A DNA stretch of 64,000 bases from an uncultured Clostridia bacterium (lineage in GTDB: Bacteria > Bacillota > Clostridia > Christensenellales > Borkfalkiaceae): contig CAMWME010000006.1 in the NCBI GenBank assembly GCA_947175325.1, positions 1-64,000 on the forward strand, in the 5' to 3' direction. The notes under the pieces are model-generated. The model was given only the letters and a program-made list of their open reading frames with translations, did no database searches and had not been told where the DNA came from. The translations under genes and the position numbers were made by a program. Positions 10,018 to 19,229 of the stretch are shown here, piece by piece. Positions within the stretch are counted from its first letter, which is position 1; the number at the start of each line of letters is the position of its first letter.

Positions 10018-10587
10018 ATGAAGCTCGAAAAAATTGTAGTTGCAAGCAGCAACGAGGGCAAAATTGCCGAAATTAAATCTATTTTCACAGACGTAGAGAT
10101 AATTTCTATGCAAGAGCTGGGCTTTACCGACGAGATAGATGAAACGGGTAAATCCTTTAAAGAGAACGCCAAAATCAAGGCGGAAACCATTGCAAAGAAA
10201 TTTTCCCTTCCCGCCCTCTCGGACGATTCGGGGCTGTGCGTTGACGGGCTCAACGGCGCGCCCGGGATTTACTCCGCACGCTTTTCGGGCGAGGGCCCCG
10301 CGGGGAATAGGAAGCTTTTGCTTAAAAGAATGGAGCACGTTTACGACAGACGCGCGCACTTCGAAAGCGCGGTTTGCCTATGCCTCCCCGACGGCAAAAC
10401 CTACTTCGGGCAAGGCAAAACCTACGGCAGAATTCTGTTCGAGGAGATAGGCACAAACGGCTTCGGCTACGACTGCCTATTCTACTCCGACGATTTGAAA
10501 AAGTCGTTCGGGCTTGCCACCGAAGAAGAAAAGAACGGCGTTTCCCACCGCTACCGCGCACTTGCGGATTTGCGCTCTAAACTATGA
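10018..10587 (+). CDS. rdgB: XTP/dITP diphosphatase (RdgB/HAM1)
   Basis: VVASSNEGKIAEIKSIF; ALSDDSGLCVDGLNGAPGIYSARFSGEG; GFGYDCLF. Confidence 0.95.
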   Translation: MKLEKIVVASSNEGKIAEIKSIFTDVEIISMQELGFTDEIDETGKSFKENAKIKAETIAKKFSLPALSDDSGLCVDGLNGAPGIYSARFSGEGPAGNRKLLLKRMEHVYDRRAHFESAVCLCLPDGKTYFGQGKTYGRILFEEIGTNGFGYDCLFYSDDLKKSFGLATEEEKNGVSHRYRALADLRSKL

Positions 10588-11051
10588 AAACGGCGGTTAT
10601 AATTTCCGATACGCACGGGAATATGCCTAAAATAACGCAGCTTTACGGTATTTTTAAAGAGTGCGATTATATAATACATTTGGGCGATACTTCGGGCGAC
10701 GGAGCGCGGATTAAAAAAGAGTTCGGGGACAAAGTAATTCTTGTAAACGGCAACTGCGACCCCGTAAACTTAGGTGAAAACGAAGTGGTTTTAAATATAG
10801 AAGGCGTAAAAATATTAGCAACGCACGGGCATTTATACTCGGCAAAAACCACGTTAACTAAGCTATATATGCGGGGCAATGAGGAAAATTGCCAAATCGT
10901 GCTATACGGGCACACCCACCGCGCACGCGAGGACGAAATTGAGGGCGTAACGCTTATAAACCCCGGCAATTTGTCAAGATATTCTCAAAACAGCTACTGC
11001 TATTTAGTTATAAACGGCAACAAATTTACAAGCAAAATAGTCGTTATTTAA
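10584..11051 (+). CDS. YfcE/MJ0936-type metallophosphoesterase
   Basis: ISDTHGN, HLGDTSGD, VNGNCD, ATHGH, GHTHRA motifs. Confidence 0.92.
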   Translation: MKTAVIISDTHGNMPKITQLYGIFKECDYIIHLGDTSGDGARIKKEFGDKVILVNGNCDPVNLGENEVVLNIEGVKILATHGHLYSAKTTLTKLYMRGNEENCQIVLYGHTHRAREDEIEGVTLINPGNLSRYSQNSYCYLVINGNKFTSKIVVI

Positions 11052-11090
11052 GGCATATATGGGCATCAATTGAAAAATTAAGGTATCAAT

Positions 11091-12059
11091 ATGAAATTTA
11101 AGCATTCCTTCCACGTATTCGTGGACAACTTTTCGGTAGTATACAAACAGCTTTTATATAGGCTTATCGTGCTCGTAATTTCGGGCCTAATATGCTGGGC
11201 GGGCGTTTACCCGTTTATTAAAACCTTTATCAACTCCGAGCAGTTAAACACCATTATCGAGGGTACAAAAGGTTTTATAACCACACTTTTGAGCGGAAAG
11301 ATAAACGAGCTTGCCGACCTTTCCGAAAAGGTGCAGACGGCTTACGCCGAGCTTATAGAGCTTTTTAACACCAAGCTTTCGCAAGCTATTTTAAGCGGAC
11401 TTTTAATTCTTCTTATAACGATAATATCCAAATGGTTTATGGGGCTGGGCAACTACGCCACCGCTTCCATTATCAACGACAAGATGGCGCTGCGGGCTAA
11501 ACAACCCTTCTTCAGTACGCTGATAAGAAACTTAAAGAGCGCGGCGATATACAACGCGATTTACGTTCCCCTTTCGGTTTTATTCGATTTGATAATCGTG
11601 GTTGCAATGTTCTTCCTATTCTTCACTTTGTTGAACCACGTCGTCTACTTCTTTATCTGTCTGTTCCTTTTCGTGCTTGCAGTCGTGTTTGCCATCACGT
11701 TCAAGATGACGGTAACCTCGGACTGGCTTCCCGCACTTATCCGCGGAAAAATGAAGCAAGGCGCGGCTATGAAGTACGCGTTTGCACGCAAGGGCAAAAA
11801 CACCTTCAACGTAATGTCGAACTTCGCGGTTATCGTGCTTATCGTATTTGCGCTGAATATGGCGGCGGCTATTTTGACGCTGGGCGTGGGACTTCTACTC
11901 ACCGTTCCTTCAAGCTACGTGATAATTATCTGCTTCGAGTTCGTGAACTACTACGACCGTGAAGAGATTAAGTATTCCGTTGACAAGAACACGATTATTT
12001 CGCCCGCGAAGGAGCGCCCCTTATCCCGTGAGGAATTCTTCCGCGGTAACGACGATTAA
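11091..12059 (+). CDS. integral membrane protein, unknown
   Basis: 322-aa ORF with several TM segments. Confidence 0.65.
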   Translation: MKFKHSFHVFVDNFSVVYKQLLYRLIVLVISGLICWAGVYPFIKTFINSEQLNTIIEGTKGFITTLLSGKINELADLSEKVQTAYAELIELFNTKLSQAILSGLLILLITIISKWFMGLGNYATASIINDKMALRAKQPFFSTLIRNLKSAAIYNAIYVPLSVLFDLIIVVAMFFLFFTLLNHVVYFFICLFLFVLAVVFAITFKMTVTSDWLPALIRGKMKQGAAMKYAFARKGKNTFNVMSNFAVIVLIVFALNMAAAILTLGVGLLLTVPSSYVIIICFEFVNYYDREEIKYSVDKNTIISPAKERPLSREEFFRGNDD

Positions 12060-12201
12060 TTTTATGAATTTATTAAAAAATTATAAATTTTTTTGAAAAT
12101 CTCCCTTTACAAAGCGGAGATTTTTTTATATAATCAATGTGTTAAACAGTCAGTAGTACTACGGCATGTCCCGCAGTAATATGATAATTAAGGAGGAATT
12201 T

Positions 12202-13923
12202 ATGGGTTTTAAAGAAACTTACGAAAGCTGGCTTGCAGACGAGAGACTTGCTCCCGATGCCAAAGCCGAGCTTGAAGCCATAAAGGATAATAAAGAAGAT
12301 ATCGAATACCGCTTCGGCGCGGAGCTTGAATTCGGCACTGCCGGCATGCGCGGAATTATAGGCTACGGCACGAATATGATGAATATTTACACCGTAAAGC
12401 GCGCAACGCAAGGTCTTGCGGAATTTATTAAAACCAAGGGCGAGGAAGCTATGAAAAGGGGCGTTGCCATCTCCTACGATACCCGCCTTAAAAGCGACGA
12501 GTTCGCTACCGCCGCCGCTGAAGTTCTTGCAGCGAACGGCATCAACGCTTATAAATTCAACGACGTTCACCCCGTGCCCATGCTCTCTTATGCGGTACGC
12601 GCTTTGAACGCGTTTGCGGGCATTATGGTTACCGCCTCGCACAACCCCAAGCAATACAACGGCTACAAGGTTTACGGCGAGGACGGCGCGCAGATGTCCC
12701 CCGACGATACCGCAGTTGTAGTTGAATACATACAGAAAATTACCGACTACCTCGGCGCACCCGCACCCACTGCGGAGCAAGCTAAAAAGCATATAAAAGC
12801 CGTTCCCTCGAAGGTAGACAAAAAGTATTATAAAGAGCTTAAAAAGCTCACCATTTCCAAAAAGGCGATAAAAGCTTGCGGTAAAAATTTAAAACTCGTT
12901 TACACTCCCGTTCACGGTTCGGGCTATATCCCCGTTACCACTATCCTCAAAAAAATAGGCATTAACGCGACGGTAGTTGAAGAACAAGTTAAAAAAGACC
13001 CTGAGTTTTCAACGGTTGAAGTGCCCAACCCCGAGTTTAAGGAAACCTTATCCCTCGGCATAAAGCTCGCGCAAAAAATCGACGCAACCGTAGTATTCGG
13101 CACCGACCCCGACAGCGACCGCCTCGGCGTTGCAGTTAAAAACAAGGAAGGCGAGTTCGAAGCGCTTTCGGGAAACCAAGTCGGCATACTTCTTTTGGAC
13201 TATATTTTGACTAGGCTTAAAGAGGACGGAAACTTGCCCGCAAACGCGGCGGTTGTAAAATCCTTCGTAACGACGGGCATGGCAAGGCCCATTTGCCAGA
13301 AGTACGGCGTAACGCTTTTCGAGGTGCCCGTAGGCTTTAAGTTTATCGGCGAGAAAATCAAGGAATGGGAAAAAGACCACTCCCACACCTACGTGTTCGG
13401 CTTTGAAGAAAGCTGCGGTTATCTCCGCGGAACGCACGCGCGCGACAAGGACGCCGTAGTTGCCTCAATGCTGTGCGCCGAAATGGTTTGCTATTACGAG
13501 TACGTCGGCAAGACGGTTTACCAGCGCTTACAAGAAATTTACAGCGAGTACGGCTACGTATTAGACTGCAACATCTCCATTCCCTTCAAGGGCTTGAACG
13601 CGATGAAGGAAATGAACGCCGTAGTCGACGGGCTTAAAGAAAAGCCCGCAACCGAGTTCGATATTTACAAGGTTACGACGGTAAGAGATTATTCCAAAAA
13701 CATTAAGACGGATATTGCAACCGGCGCGACCAGCGAGATAGGCTCACCCCTCACCAACTGCGTTTATTACGAGTTAGAAAACGGAAGCTTCATCTGCGTA
13801 CGTCCTTCGGGCACCGAGCCCAAGCTGAAGATTTACTTCTCGGTAAAGGCGAACAACAAGCCCGACGCCGAAGCCGCGCTTGAAAAGATGCAAGCAGCGG
13901 TAAAGAAGTTATTAAAAGTATAA
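12202..13923 (+). CDS. phospho-sugar mutase (phosphoglucomutase/phosphomannomutase family)
   Basis: TASHNPKQYNGYKVY, GTDPDSDRLGVAV, RPSGTEPKLKIYF; SD AGGAGG before ATG 12202. Confidence 0.95.
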   Translation: MGFKETYESWLADERLAPDAKAELEAIKDNKEDIEYRFGAELEFGTAGMRGIIGYGTNMMNIYTVKRATQGLAEFIKTKGEEAMKRGVAISYDTRLKSDEFATAAAEVLAANGINAYKFNDVHPVPMLSYAVRALNAFAGIMVTASHNPKQYNGYKVYGEDGAQMSPDDTAVVVEYIQKITDYLGAPAPTAEQAKKHIKAVPSKVDKKYYKELKKLTISKKAIKACGKNLKLVYTPVHGSGYIPVTTILKKIGINATVVEEQVKKDPEFSTVEVPNPEFKETLSLGIKLAQKIDATVVFGTDPDSDRLGVAVKNKEGEFEALSGNQVGILLLDYILTRLKEDGNLPANAAVVKSFVTTGMARPICQKYGVTLFEVPVGFKFIGEKIKEWEKDHSHTYVFGFEESCGYLRGTHARDKDAVVASMLCAEMVCYYEYVGKTVYQRLQEIYSEYGYVLDCNISIPFKGLNAMKEMNAVVDGLKEKPATEFDIYKVTTVRDYSKNIKTDIATGATSEIGSPLTNCVYYELENGSFICVRPSGTEPKLKIYFSVKANNKPDAEAALEKMQAAVKKLLKV

Positions 13924-13935
13924 TCGGTTAGTTAT

Positions 13936-13976
13936 AAAAAAGCGCCGCGCACTTCAAGTGCGCGGCGCTTTTTTAT
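13936..13976. terminator. bidirectional Rho-independent terminator
   Basis: 14-bp perfect stem agcgccgcgcactt/aagtgcgcggcgct flanked by A and T runs. Confidence 0.85.
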
Positions 13977-13988
13977 TTCATAATAATT

Positions 13989-14696
13989 TTAATTTGTTAT
14001 CGCTTGATATACGCTTTCCGCCAAAAGCTTACTGCCCTTGGGGTTGGGATGAACGCCGTCGGCAAACAAGTCTTTGCGGCCTTTGAATATTTCGTATAAA
14101 TCAATACACTCTATACCTTTTTCTTTTGCAATGCTCCTTATCGCTGGGCAAATTTCTTTTTCGACTACTTCTTGCCGCAAACTATAAGGAACTTTACCGC
14201 GCACCTCAAACAACGGCGGCGGGATAAGAATATACAGCTTTTGCAAAGAATCAAGCGCCAAATAACTGTCTAAAATCTCTTTATAGTCTTTGATAAACTT
14301 TTCTTCGTTCCAATTCTTTTCTTTGGAATCGTTGCTTCCCAGAAGAAACACGACGATATTTGGGTTAAATTCAAGGCTCTGCTTATATAGCTTTTCGTTA
14401 GTAAAGGGCAAATCTCCGCTTTTAATAGCCGTTCTGTCCGTGTAGCCGAAGTTGTTGACGCAGTAATTTTCGCCAAGCAAACGGTTTAACACGGCGGGAT
14501 AGTTGTTCTTACGCCTATTCCTTAACATACAGCCGTAGGTTATACTGTCCCCCACGCAAGCTACTCTTATTTGATTTTCCTTCGGCTTTTTCATCGGGTG
14601 ATAAGAATTTACAACCCCGATATAAAATAAAACGAATACTATTATCCCCGCCAAAACCACCACGGCGGCAACCGCAATAAGTGCTTCCGTCATCAT
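13989..14696 (-). CDS. SGNH/GDSL-type hydrolase
   Basis: VACVGDSITYGCML, LLGSNDSKEKNW, DGVHPNPKGS. Confidence 0.85.
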   Translation of the reverse strand: MMTEALIAVAAVVVLAGIIVFVLFYIGVVNSYHPMKKPKENQIRVACVGDSITYGCMLRNRRKNNYPAVLNRLLGENYCVNNFGYTDRTAIKSGDLPFTNEKLYKQSLEFNPNIVVFLLGSNDSKEKNWNEEKFIKDYKEILDSYLALDSLQKLYILIPPPLFEVRGKVPYSLRQEVVEKEICPAIRSIAKEKGIECIDLYEIFKGRKDLFADGVHPNPKGSKLLAESVYQAITN

Positions 14697-14746
14697 ATGC
14701 TCCTTTAATAAATTCTATCACAAATTTAAAAAGACCGAAAAGCCGG

Positions 14747-15220
14747 TTATAATTCACGCGCCATTATATATTCTTCCGAGTTTTCATTAATAATAACAAA
14801 CCCGACTTTCTTATACATTTTAACGGCATAATTTGCTTTTTGAACAGCAAGCGAAGCTCGTTTATATCCGCTCCGTTTTAGCTGCAATAGCATATTTCGC
14901 ATTAAATCAGTTCCTATGCCGTTACCTCTGTATTCTTCGTAAAGCGATATTGCAAGCGACGGCGTATCGTTGTCGATATGCCCGTAATCGTTCATAATCC
15001 TTGTCCAAACTGCCCCGACGATTTTGCCGCCGACTTGTGCGACCAATGCTATATCGTCCTTTTGCTTGCCGAAGTCTTTAACGTAAACTTGCAATTCGTC
15101 ATTATCAATTATACTTTTGGGCGGTGGTGCTACACCTTGCGGAATGAATATTGCGTTATATAAAAAGTCGTTCAGTAAAGAATATTCACTCGGCTGCATT
15201 TTCCGTATATTATATTTCAT
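14747..15220 (-). CDS. GNAT-family N-acetyltransferase
   Basis: YEEYRGNGIGTDLMRNMLLQLKRSGYKRASLAVQKANYAVKMYKKVGF. Confidence 0.9.
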   Translation of the reverse strand: MKYNIRKMQPSEYSLLNDFLYNAIFIPQGVAPPPKSIIDNDELQVYVKDFGKQKDDIALVAQVGGKIVGAVWTRIMNDYGHIDNDTPSLAISLYEEYRGNGIGTDLMRNMLLQLKRSGYKRASLAVQKANYAVKMYKKVGFVIINENSEEYIMAREL

Positions 15221-15555
15221 ATATACATTTTACCAATTTTGCGCCGAAAAATCAATCATGCAAGACCGACAAAAAACCGTATGAAAAGGCAAAGGAAACG
15301 GGCGAACATATAATTAATCATATAAAAACGATTTCTGGGCAAAATTTTTTTATGGGATATTTTAATTATCACGCGAAGGCGCAAGGCTTGATAAAAACGG
15401 GTCATTGCGTTAAAGCGGAGTTCGTAGAAAAATATAAAGATATCAGCCCCGCGCTTATTCTTTACTTTGACAACAACCCTCCCATGCCCATTCGCTTGCA
15501 TAAATTCGACGAGTATCTTGAATTACTGAAACAATATGACGTTAATATAAAATAA
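15151..15555 (+). pseudogene. possible truncated gene remnant at the edge of the R-M island
   Basis: Coding-like C-terminal stretch (ETGEHIINHIKTISGQNFF...LHKFDEYLELLKQYD) without a convincing start; 5' part overlaps the GNAT gene. Confidence 0.35.
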
Positions 15556-15577
15556 AAAAAGACCGCGCCCCCTATTC
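15555..15577 (+). repeat. direct repeat flanking R-M island, copy 1
   Basis: aaaaaagaccgcgccccctattc, identical to 19005-19027. Confidence 0.85.
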
Positions 15578-15608
15578 AGTTAACGCAATTAACGTCATTG
15601 ATTGATAC

Positions 15609-15649
15609 TTATTGTATGTAGATTGTTTGTATTCATTTTAATACAATAA
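15609..15649 (+). promoter_or_regulatory. candidate controller-protein operator (inverted repeat)
   Basis: ttattgtat (15609-15617) and atacaataa (15641-15649), perfect 9-bp arms upstream of the HTH gene. Confidence 0.45.
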
Positions 15650-15664
15650 ATATAAGGTGATTAT

Positions 15665-15874
15665 ATGGATATTATAAAGGTATTTGCGAACAACTTGAAG
15701 AAATATCGTAAAGCAACAGGACTGTCTCAAGAAAAGTTTGCGGAAAAGTGTGGCCTTCACCGTACGTATATCAGTGCGATTGAATGCTATAGACGAAGTA
15801 TTTCCTTAGAAAATATTCAACGAATCGCAAACGGATTAGAAATCGAACCGTATAAATTGTTTTTAGAGTCTTAA
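15665..15874 (+). CDS. HTH controller (C) protein of type II R-M system
   Basis: 69-aa XRE HTH (ATGLSQEKFAEKCGLHRTYISAIECYRRSISLENIQRIANGL), 5 bp upstream of the putative REase ORF. Confidence 0.8.
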   Translation: MDIIKVFANNLKKYRKATGLSQEKFAEKCGLHRTYISAIECYRRSISLENIQRIANGLEIEPYKLFLES

Positions 15875-15878
15875 CTAT

Positions 15879-16586
15879 ATGCAGTATTATTTATCTACAA
15901 AAGAATTAGAAAAACTTACCGATGGGCTAAAAGCCGCGACGTCAATTCCGTTTATCGACGATATCGAGGATTTTATTTTAGAGGCTATCTGGGAATATAC
16001 GAAAGATATTGACGGTATTGACCCTTTTTTCAATACTCGGTCTAAACTTTTATATGATGTCGTCGACAAAGAAAAACGTATAGGGTGGTCCGTAAAAAGT
16101 TTGCAATGGGCTTTTTATCCTAATTGCGAATTTGAGCTTGTCGTGCAACGTTCTGACGTTTACAAAAAGTCTATTGAGTTAGGTTTTCCCGCTCTGGATG
16201 AAAATAGCGACCCCGATTTAATCGGTGCCGCATTGCTTAAGCATTGGAATAATAAAATAGAAACCGATGCAACTATTCAAGAAGTACAATCAAAAAGAAT
16301 AATGGTGCTTTTAAAAACCGTTGATAAAAAACGCTTTGCAATACTGGAAGAGGATATACGTCAGTATAACGCTAGTGATATTACTTGGCAGTGGACCAAC
16401 GAAAAACGCAACGGTTTACAAGGCATTAGAAAGAACGACGGAAGATGTATTTATAGATGGTATCCATCACAAAAACAGTTCTTTGAAAGATTTGTTTTAC
16501 CGGATACCTCTCAAATACTTTGCATTGACCCTAAACGTCTTACAAAAAAAGAAATTGTTAATATCATTTTGCCTCATCTTCAATAG
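15879..16586 (+). CDS. putative type II restriction endonuclease
   Basis: 235-aa ORF between C protein and C5-MTase; identity inferred from context. Confidence 0.65.
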   Translation: MQYYLSTKELEKLTDGLKAATSIPFIDDIEDFILEAIWEYTKDIDGIDPFFNTRSKLLYDVVDKEKRIGWSVKSLQWAFYPNCEFELVVQRSDVYKKSIELGFPALDENSDPDLIGAALLKHWNNKIETDATIQEVQSKRIMVLLKTVDKKRFAILEEDIRQYNASDITWQWTNEKRNGLQGIRKNDGRCIYRWYPSQKQFFERFVLPDTSQILCIDPKRLTKKEIVNIILPHLQ

Positions 16587-17646
16587 CATTAATAATATGC
16601 TTTGCTAATTGCTCCATAAAATACGGCGGTACCGCATTCCCGATTTGCCCCGCTTGATCAACACGATTCCCTAAAAAGTAAAAATCGTCTGAAAACGATT
16701 GAATTCTGGCAGCTTCCCTCATCGTAATCCCTCTGTTCTCTCTCGGATGGGCATATCTGCCCGAACCGATATGAAAAACCCATCGAGTTATGGTGGGGGC
16801 TACAGTTTCAAAATCCAGCCGTCCATACGCACCGGAATAGCCGCTTTTTACTTGCATTTCCTTTGGAATATCCTTAAGGCCCTGGCCCGGCCCGATAGAG
16901 GATATTCTTTTTGTTTGTAAAGGCTTTAAAACGTTAGCTACGTGATTGTTGACACAGTTTGAGTTTTCTCTCATATGTGCTTGAAAGCCATTAATAGGCT
17001 TAACCGTATACGGCATACCGTCGTAGCCCTCGCCTTGATTAATCACCGGTAGGTCTGATATCGCTTCCCACGCTGACAATTTGCATTCTTTTTCATTCGG
17101 GAAACCGGGACGTCCGCATCTTGACGCAAAGAAAAAGCATCTTCTTCTTTTTTGAGGAATACCGTATTTAGACATATCAATTATTTTCACGTCTACTGAA
17201 TAACCGTAACGCTGTAGAGCGTTGATTATCTCTTCGCGTACTACTCCGCCGAATGCATTATAAATTTCCGCAACGTTTTCAATGATTACTATTTTGGGAT
17301 TTATTCTTTCAACGAATCTTAAAAATGCTTTATACAATTGATTTCTGGGATCCTCGAGGAACCTCCAACTAGCCGGAGTATTTTTTGAAAACCCTTGGCA
17401 TGGAGGACCGCCTACTAAAACGTCAATCGTTTTAGAATCAATATTCATTTTATCTAATAAATCATCCGGTGCTATTTGAGAAACGTCTTGATTAAAAACA
17501 ACCGCTTTAGGGTGATTCCTTTTATACGTATCTAATGCAACGTTCCAAATATCAACTCCCCCGACGATATTAAATCCACCTTTTGAAAGCCCCCACGACA
17601 TGCCGCCACAGCCGCAAAAAAGATCTAGTACGTTGTACGTCCCCAT
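16564..17646 (-). CDS. DNA (cytosine-5-)-methyltransferase
   Basis: Motif I LDLFCGCGGMSWGL, motif IV VGGPPCQGFSK, ENV motif, C-terminal REAARIQSFSDDF...QIGNAVPP. Confidence 0.95.
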   Translation of the reverse strand: MGTYNVLDLFCGCGGMSWGLSKGGFNIVGGVDIWNVALDTYKRNHPKAVVFNQDVSQIAPDDLLDKMNIDSKTIDVLVGGPPCQGFSKNTPASWRFLEDPRNQLYKAFLRFVERINPKIVIIENVAEIYNAFGGVVREEIINALQRYGYSVDVKIIDMSKYGIPQKRRRCFFFASRCGRPGFPNEKECKLSAWEAISDLPVINQGEGYDGMPYTVKPINGFQAHMRENSNCVNNHVANVLKPLQTKRISSIGPGQGLKDIPKEMQVKSGYSGAYGRLDFETVAPTITRWVFHIGSGRYAHPRENRGITMREAARIQSFSDDFYFLGNRVDQAGQIGNAVPPYFMEQLAKHIINAIEDEAK

Positions 17647-17910
17647 AGTTTTCTCCCTATTGGTTCAAAGAATCTCGATTTCTCGCTATATACTTACAAC
17701 AGCCATATAATACTATGGCGATTACGCTATCTCCATTTTATCACAATCTAACGATATGAGCAATGTTATAGCGGCATTTTTAAAAATTTAAAATTTTCAA
17801 GAGCATTAATTAAAAATAAATACGTAAACTTACTTGCTTAATAAATTTGTTCGATAATGAAGTTATTTTATATCTTTAATATACCAACGCACACCAAAAC
17901 CATCATATAA

Positions 17911-17949
17911 AAAAAGTACGAACCACTTTGATGTGTGTTCGTACTTTTT
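17911..17949 (-). terminator. tRNA-type Rho-independent terminator
   Basis: Perfect 13-bp stem aaaaagtacgaac/gttcgtacttttt; same core gtacgaac/gttcgtac as next to tRNA-Gln (48045-48073). Confidence 0.7.
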
Positions 17950-17954
17950 GCTCT

Positions 17955-18026
17955 TGGCGGAGAGAGGGATTCTGCCGTTTCCCTTCGGGAGCCTCGGCAG
18001 ATCGTCGCTTCGCTCGCGCGAACCAC
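17955..18026 (-). pseudogene. tRNA-Ser 3'-end fragment with hairpin insertion in the T-loop
   Basis: tggcggagagagggatt[47-nt insert]cgaacc matches 3' part of tRNA-Ser at 19076-19163. Confidence 0.6.
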
Positions 18027-18084
18027 AGGGGTTTCTTCATTCTCTTTATCAAAAACAGTGGACTACTTAATGTAGCCCACTGTT

Positions 18085-18705
18085 TTAATTCCCATCTCTT
18101 TTAGAAATTTCATCAAGTTTACTTTGCGGTAAAGAATTATAAAGTTCATTTAATCGGTTCGGTTCAGATATCATTTTTTCTGCAATAATATTAATTAATT
18201 CAAACAAACTTGAGGCCATTTCCAAATTATCCTCAATAACTATTAATCCAGGGTGAACGGCATTGTTACCTACTAATCGTACGATATCTAGAGCCTTTTG
18301 GATTTTTTCTGGCAACCCCTTTTTTACAAGATTTGCAATATCGGTGTTTAAATCTTTACCCTTTTCTCCCAATTGAATACATAATTTTTGTACGGCAAGT
18401 CTTAGTAATGCACATGCACCTCGGGGCGACTCACTATAAATATTTCTTGCTTGCAAATAGAGTTCCTTCACATCTTCCGCCAAATCTTCGTTTGGCATGG
18501 AAATATTAGTTTGCTTTGGAAAGATCATTTGCGCGTCTAACCATAAACCTTTTTTATAACAATGATTGCAATAAGAAAAATGTAAATTTTTCCCTTCATA
18601 TCCGCTATTATCTAATCTCTGCCAAGACTGTACTGCATAAACATTACAAAAAGGACAAGTAAATGCATTCTTATCACGTCTAGGCGGATAATAATTTTGA
18701 CTCAT
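18085..18705 (-). CDS. DUF4145-domain protein with N-terminal Cys-rich zinc-ribbon-like segment
   Basis: FTCPFCNVYAVQSW...YCNHCYKKGLW; YSESPRGACALLRLAVQKLCIQLGEKGKDLNTDIANLVKKGLP. Confidence 0.8.
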   Translation of the reverse strand: MSQNYYPPRRDKNAFTCPFCNVYAVQSWQRLDNSGYEGKNLHFSYCNHCYKKGLWLDAQMIFPKQTNISMPNEDLAEDVKELYLQARNIYSESPRGACALLRLAVQKLCIQLGEKGKDLNTDIANLVKKGLPEKIQKALDIVRLVGNNAVHPGLIVIEDNLEMASSLFELINIIAEKMISEPNRLNELYNSLPQSKLDEISKRDGN

Positions 18706-18814
18706 GTAAACTCCTAAGATTAATAGTTATTCTTATTATATCATAACATAATTTGAATGCCAAGACAATTTAACAAAAAATAAATCGAAACCGTTCCCAA
18801 AGTTAGTTTTTCTT

Positions 18815-19001
18815 TTGGCAGAGAAAGGGATTTTGCACATACGCGCAAAGCGTCGCTTCGTTCGCGCGAACCCCTGGATAGTTGCCCATCAACGGTTTGA
18901 CGCGATTGCGCCTTTGGCGAACAATCGCTATTACGCCGCAAAGCGGCTACAAGACCGCCGCATTCGTCGTACCGAAGCACATAGTGCTTACCGCTCTGCC
19001 A
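18815..19001 (-). pseudogene. tRNA-Ser-derived sequence with three hairpin insertions
   Basis: Alignable to tRNA-Ser (19076-19163) except inserts at 18833-18866, 18899-18949, 18967-18989. Confidence 0.7.
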
Positions 19002-19004
19002 CAT

Positions 19005-19027
19005 AAAAAAGACCGCGCCCCCTATTC
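19005..19027 (+). repeat. direct repeat flanking R-M island, copy 2
   Basis: aaaaaagaccgcgccccctattc, identical to 15555-15577. Confidence 0.85.
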
Positions 19028-19075
19028 GGTTGACGCGGGTTGATACGTCCCGGAAACGTATCTGCCTATAATAGC

Positions 19076-19163
<88 letters not shown>

Positions 19164-19229
19164 ATGCAAAACGCATACCTATTTTAACAAACTTGCAAGC
19201 GGCTGTCAATTAAATTCGTTTATGCGTTC

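Noticed and set aside
12142-12792. 216-aa minus-strand ORF
   Set aside because: Antisense to the well-supported phospho-sugar mutase.
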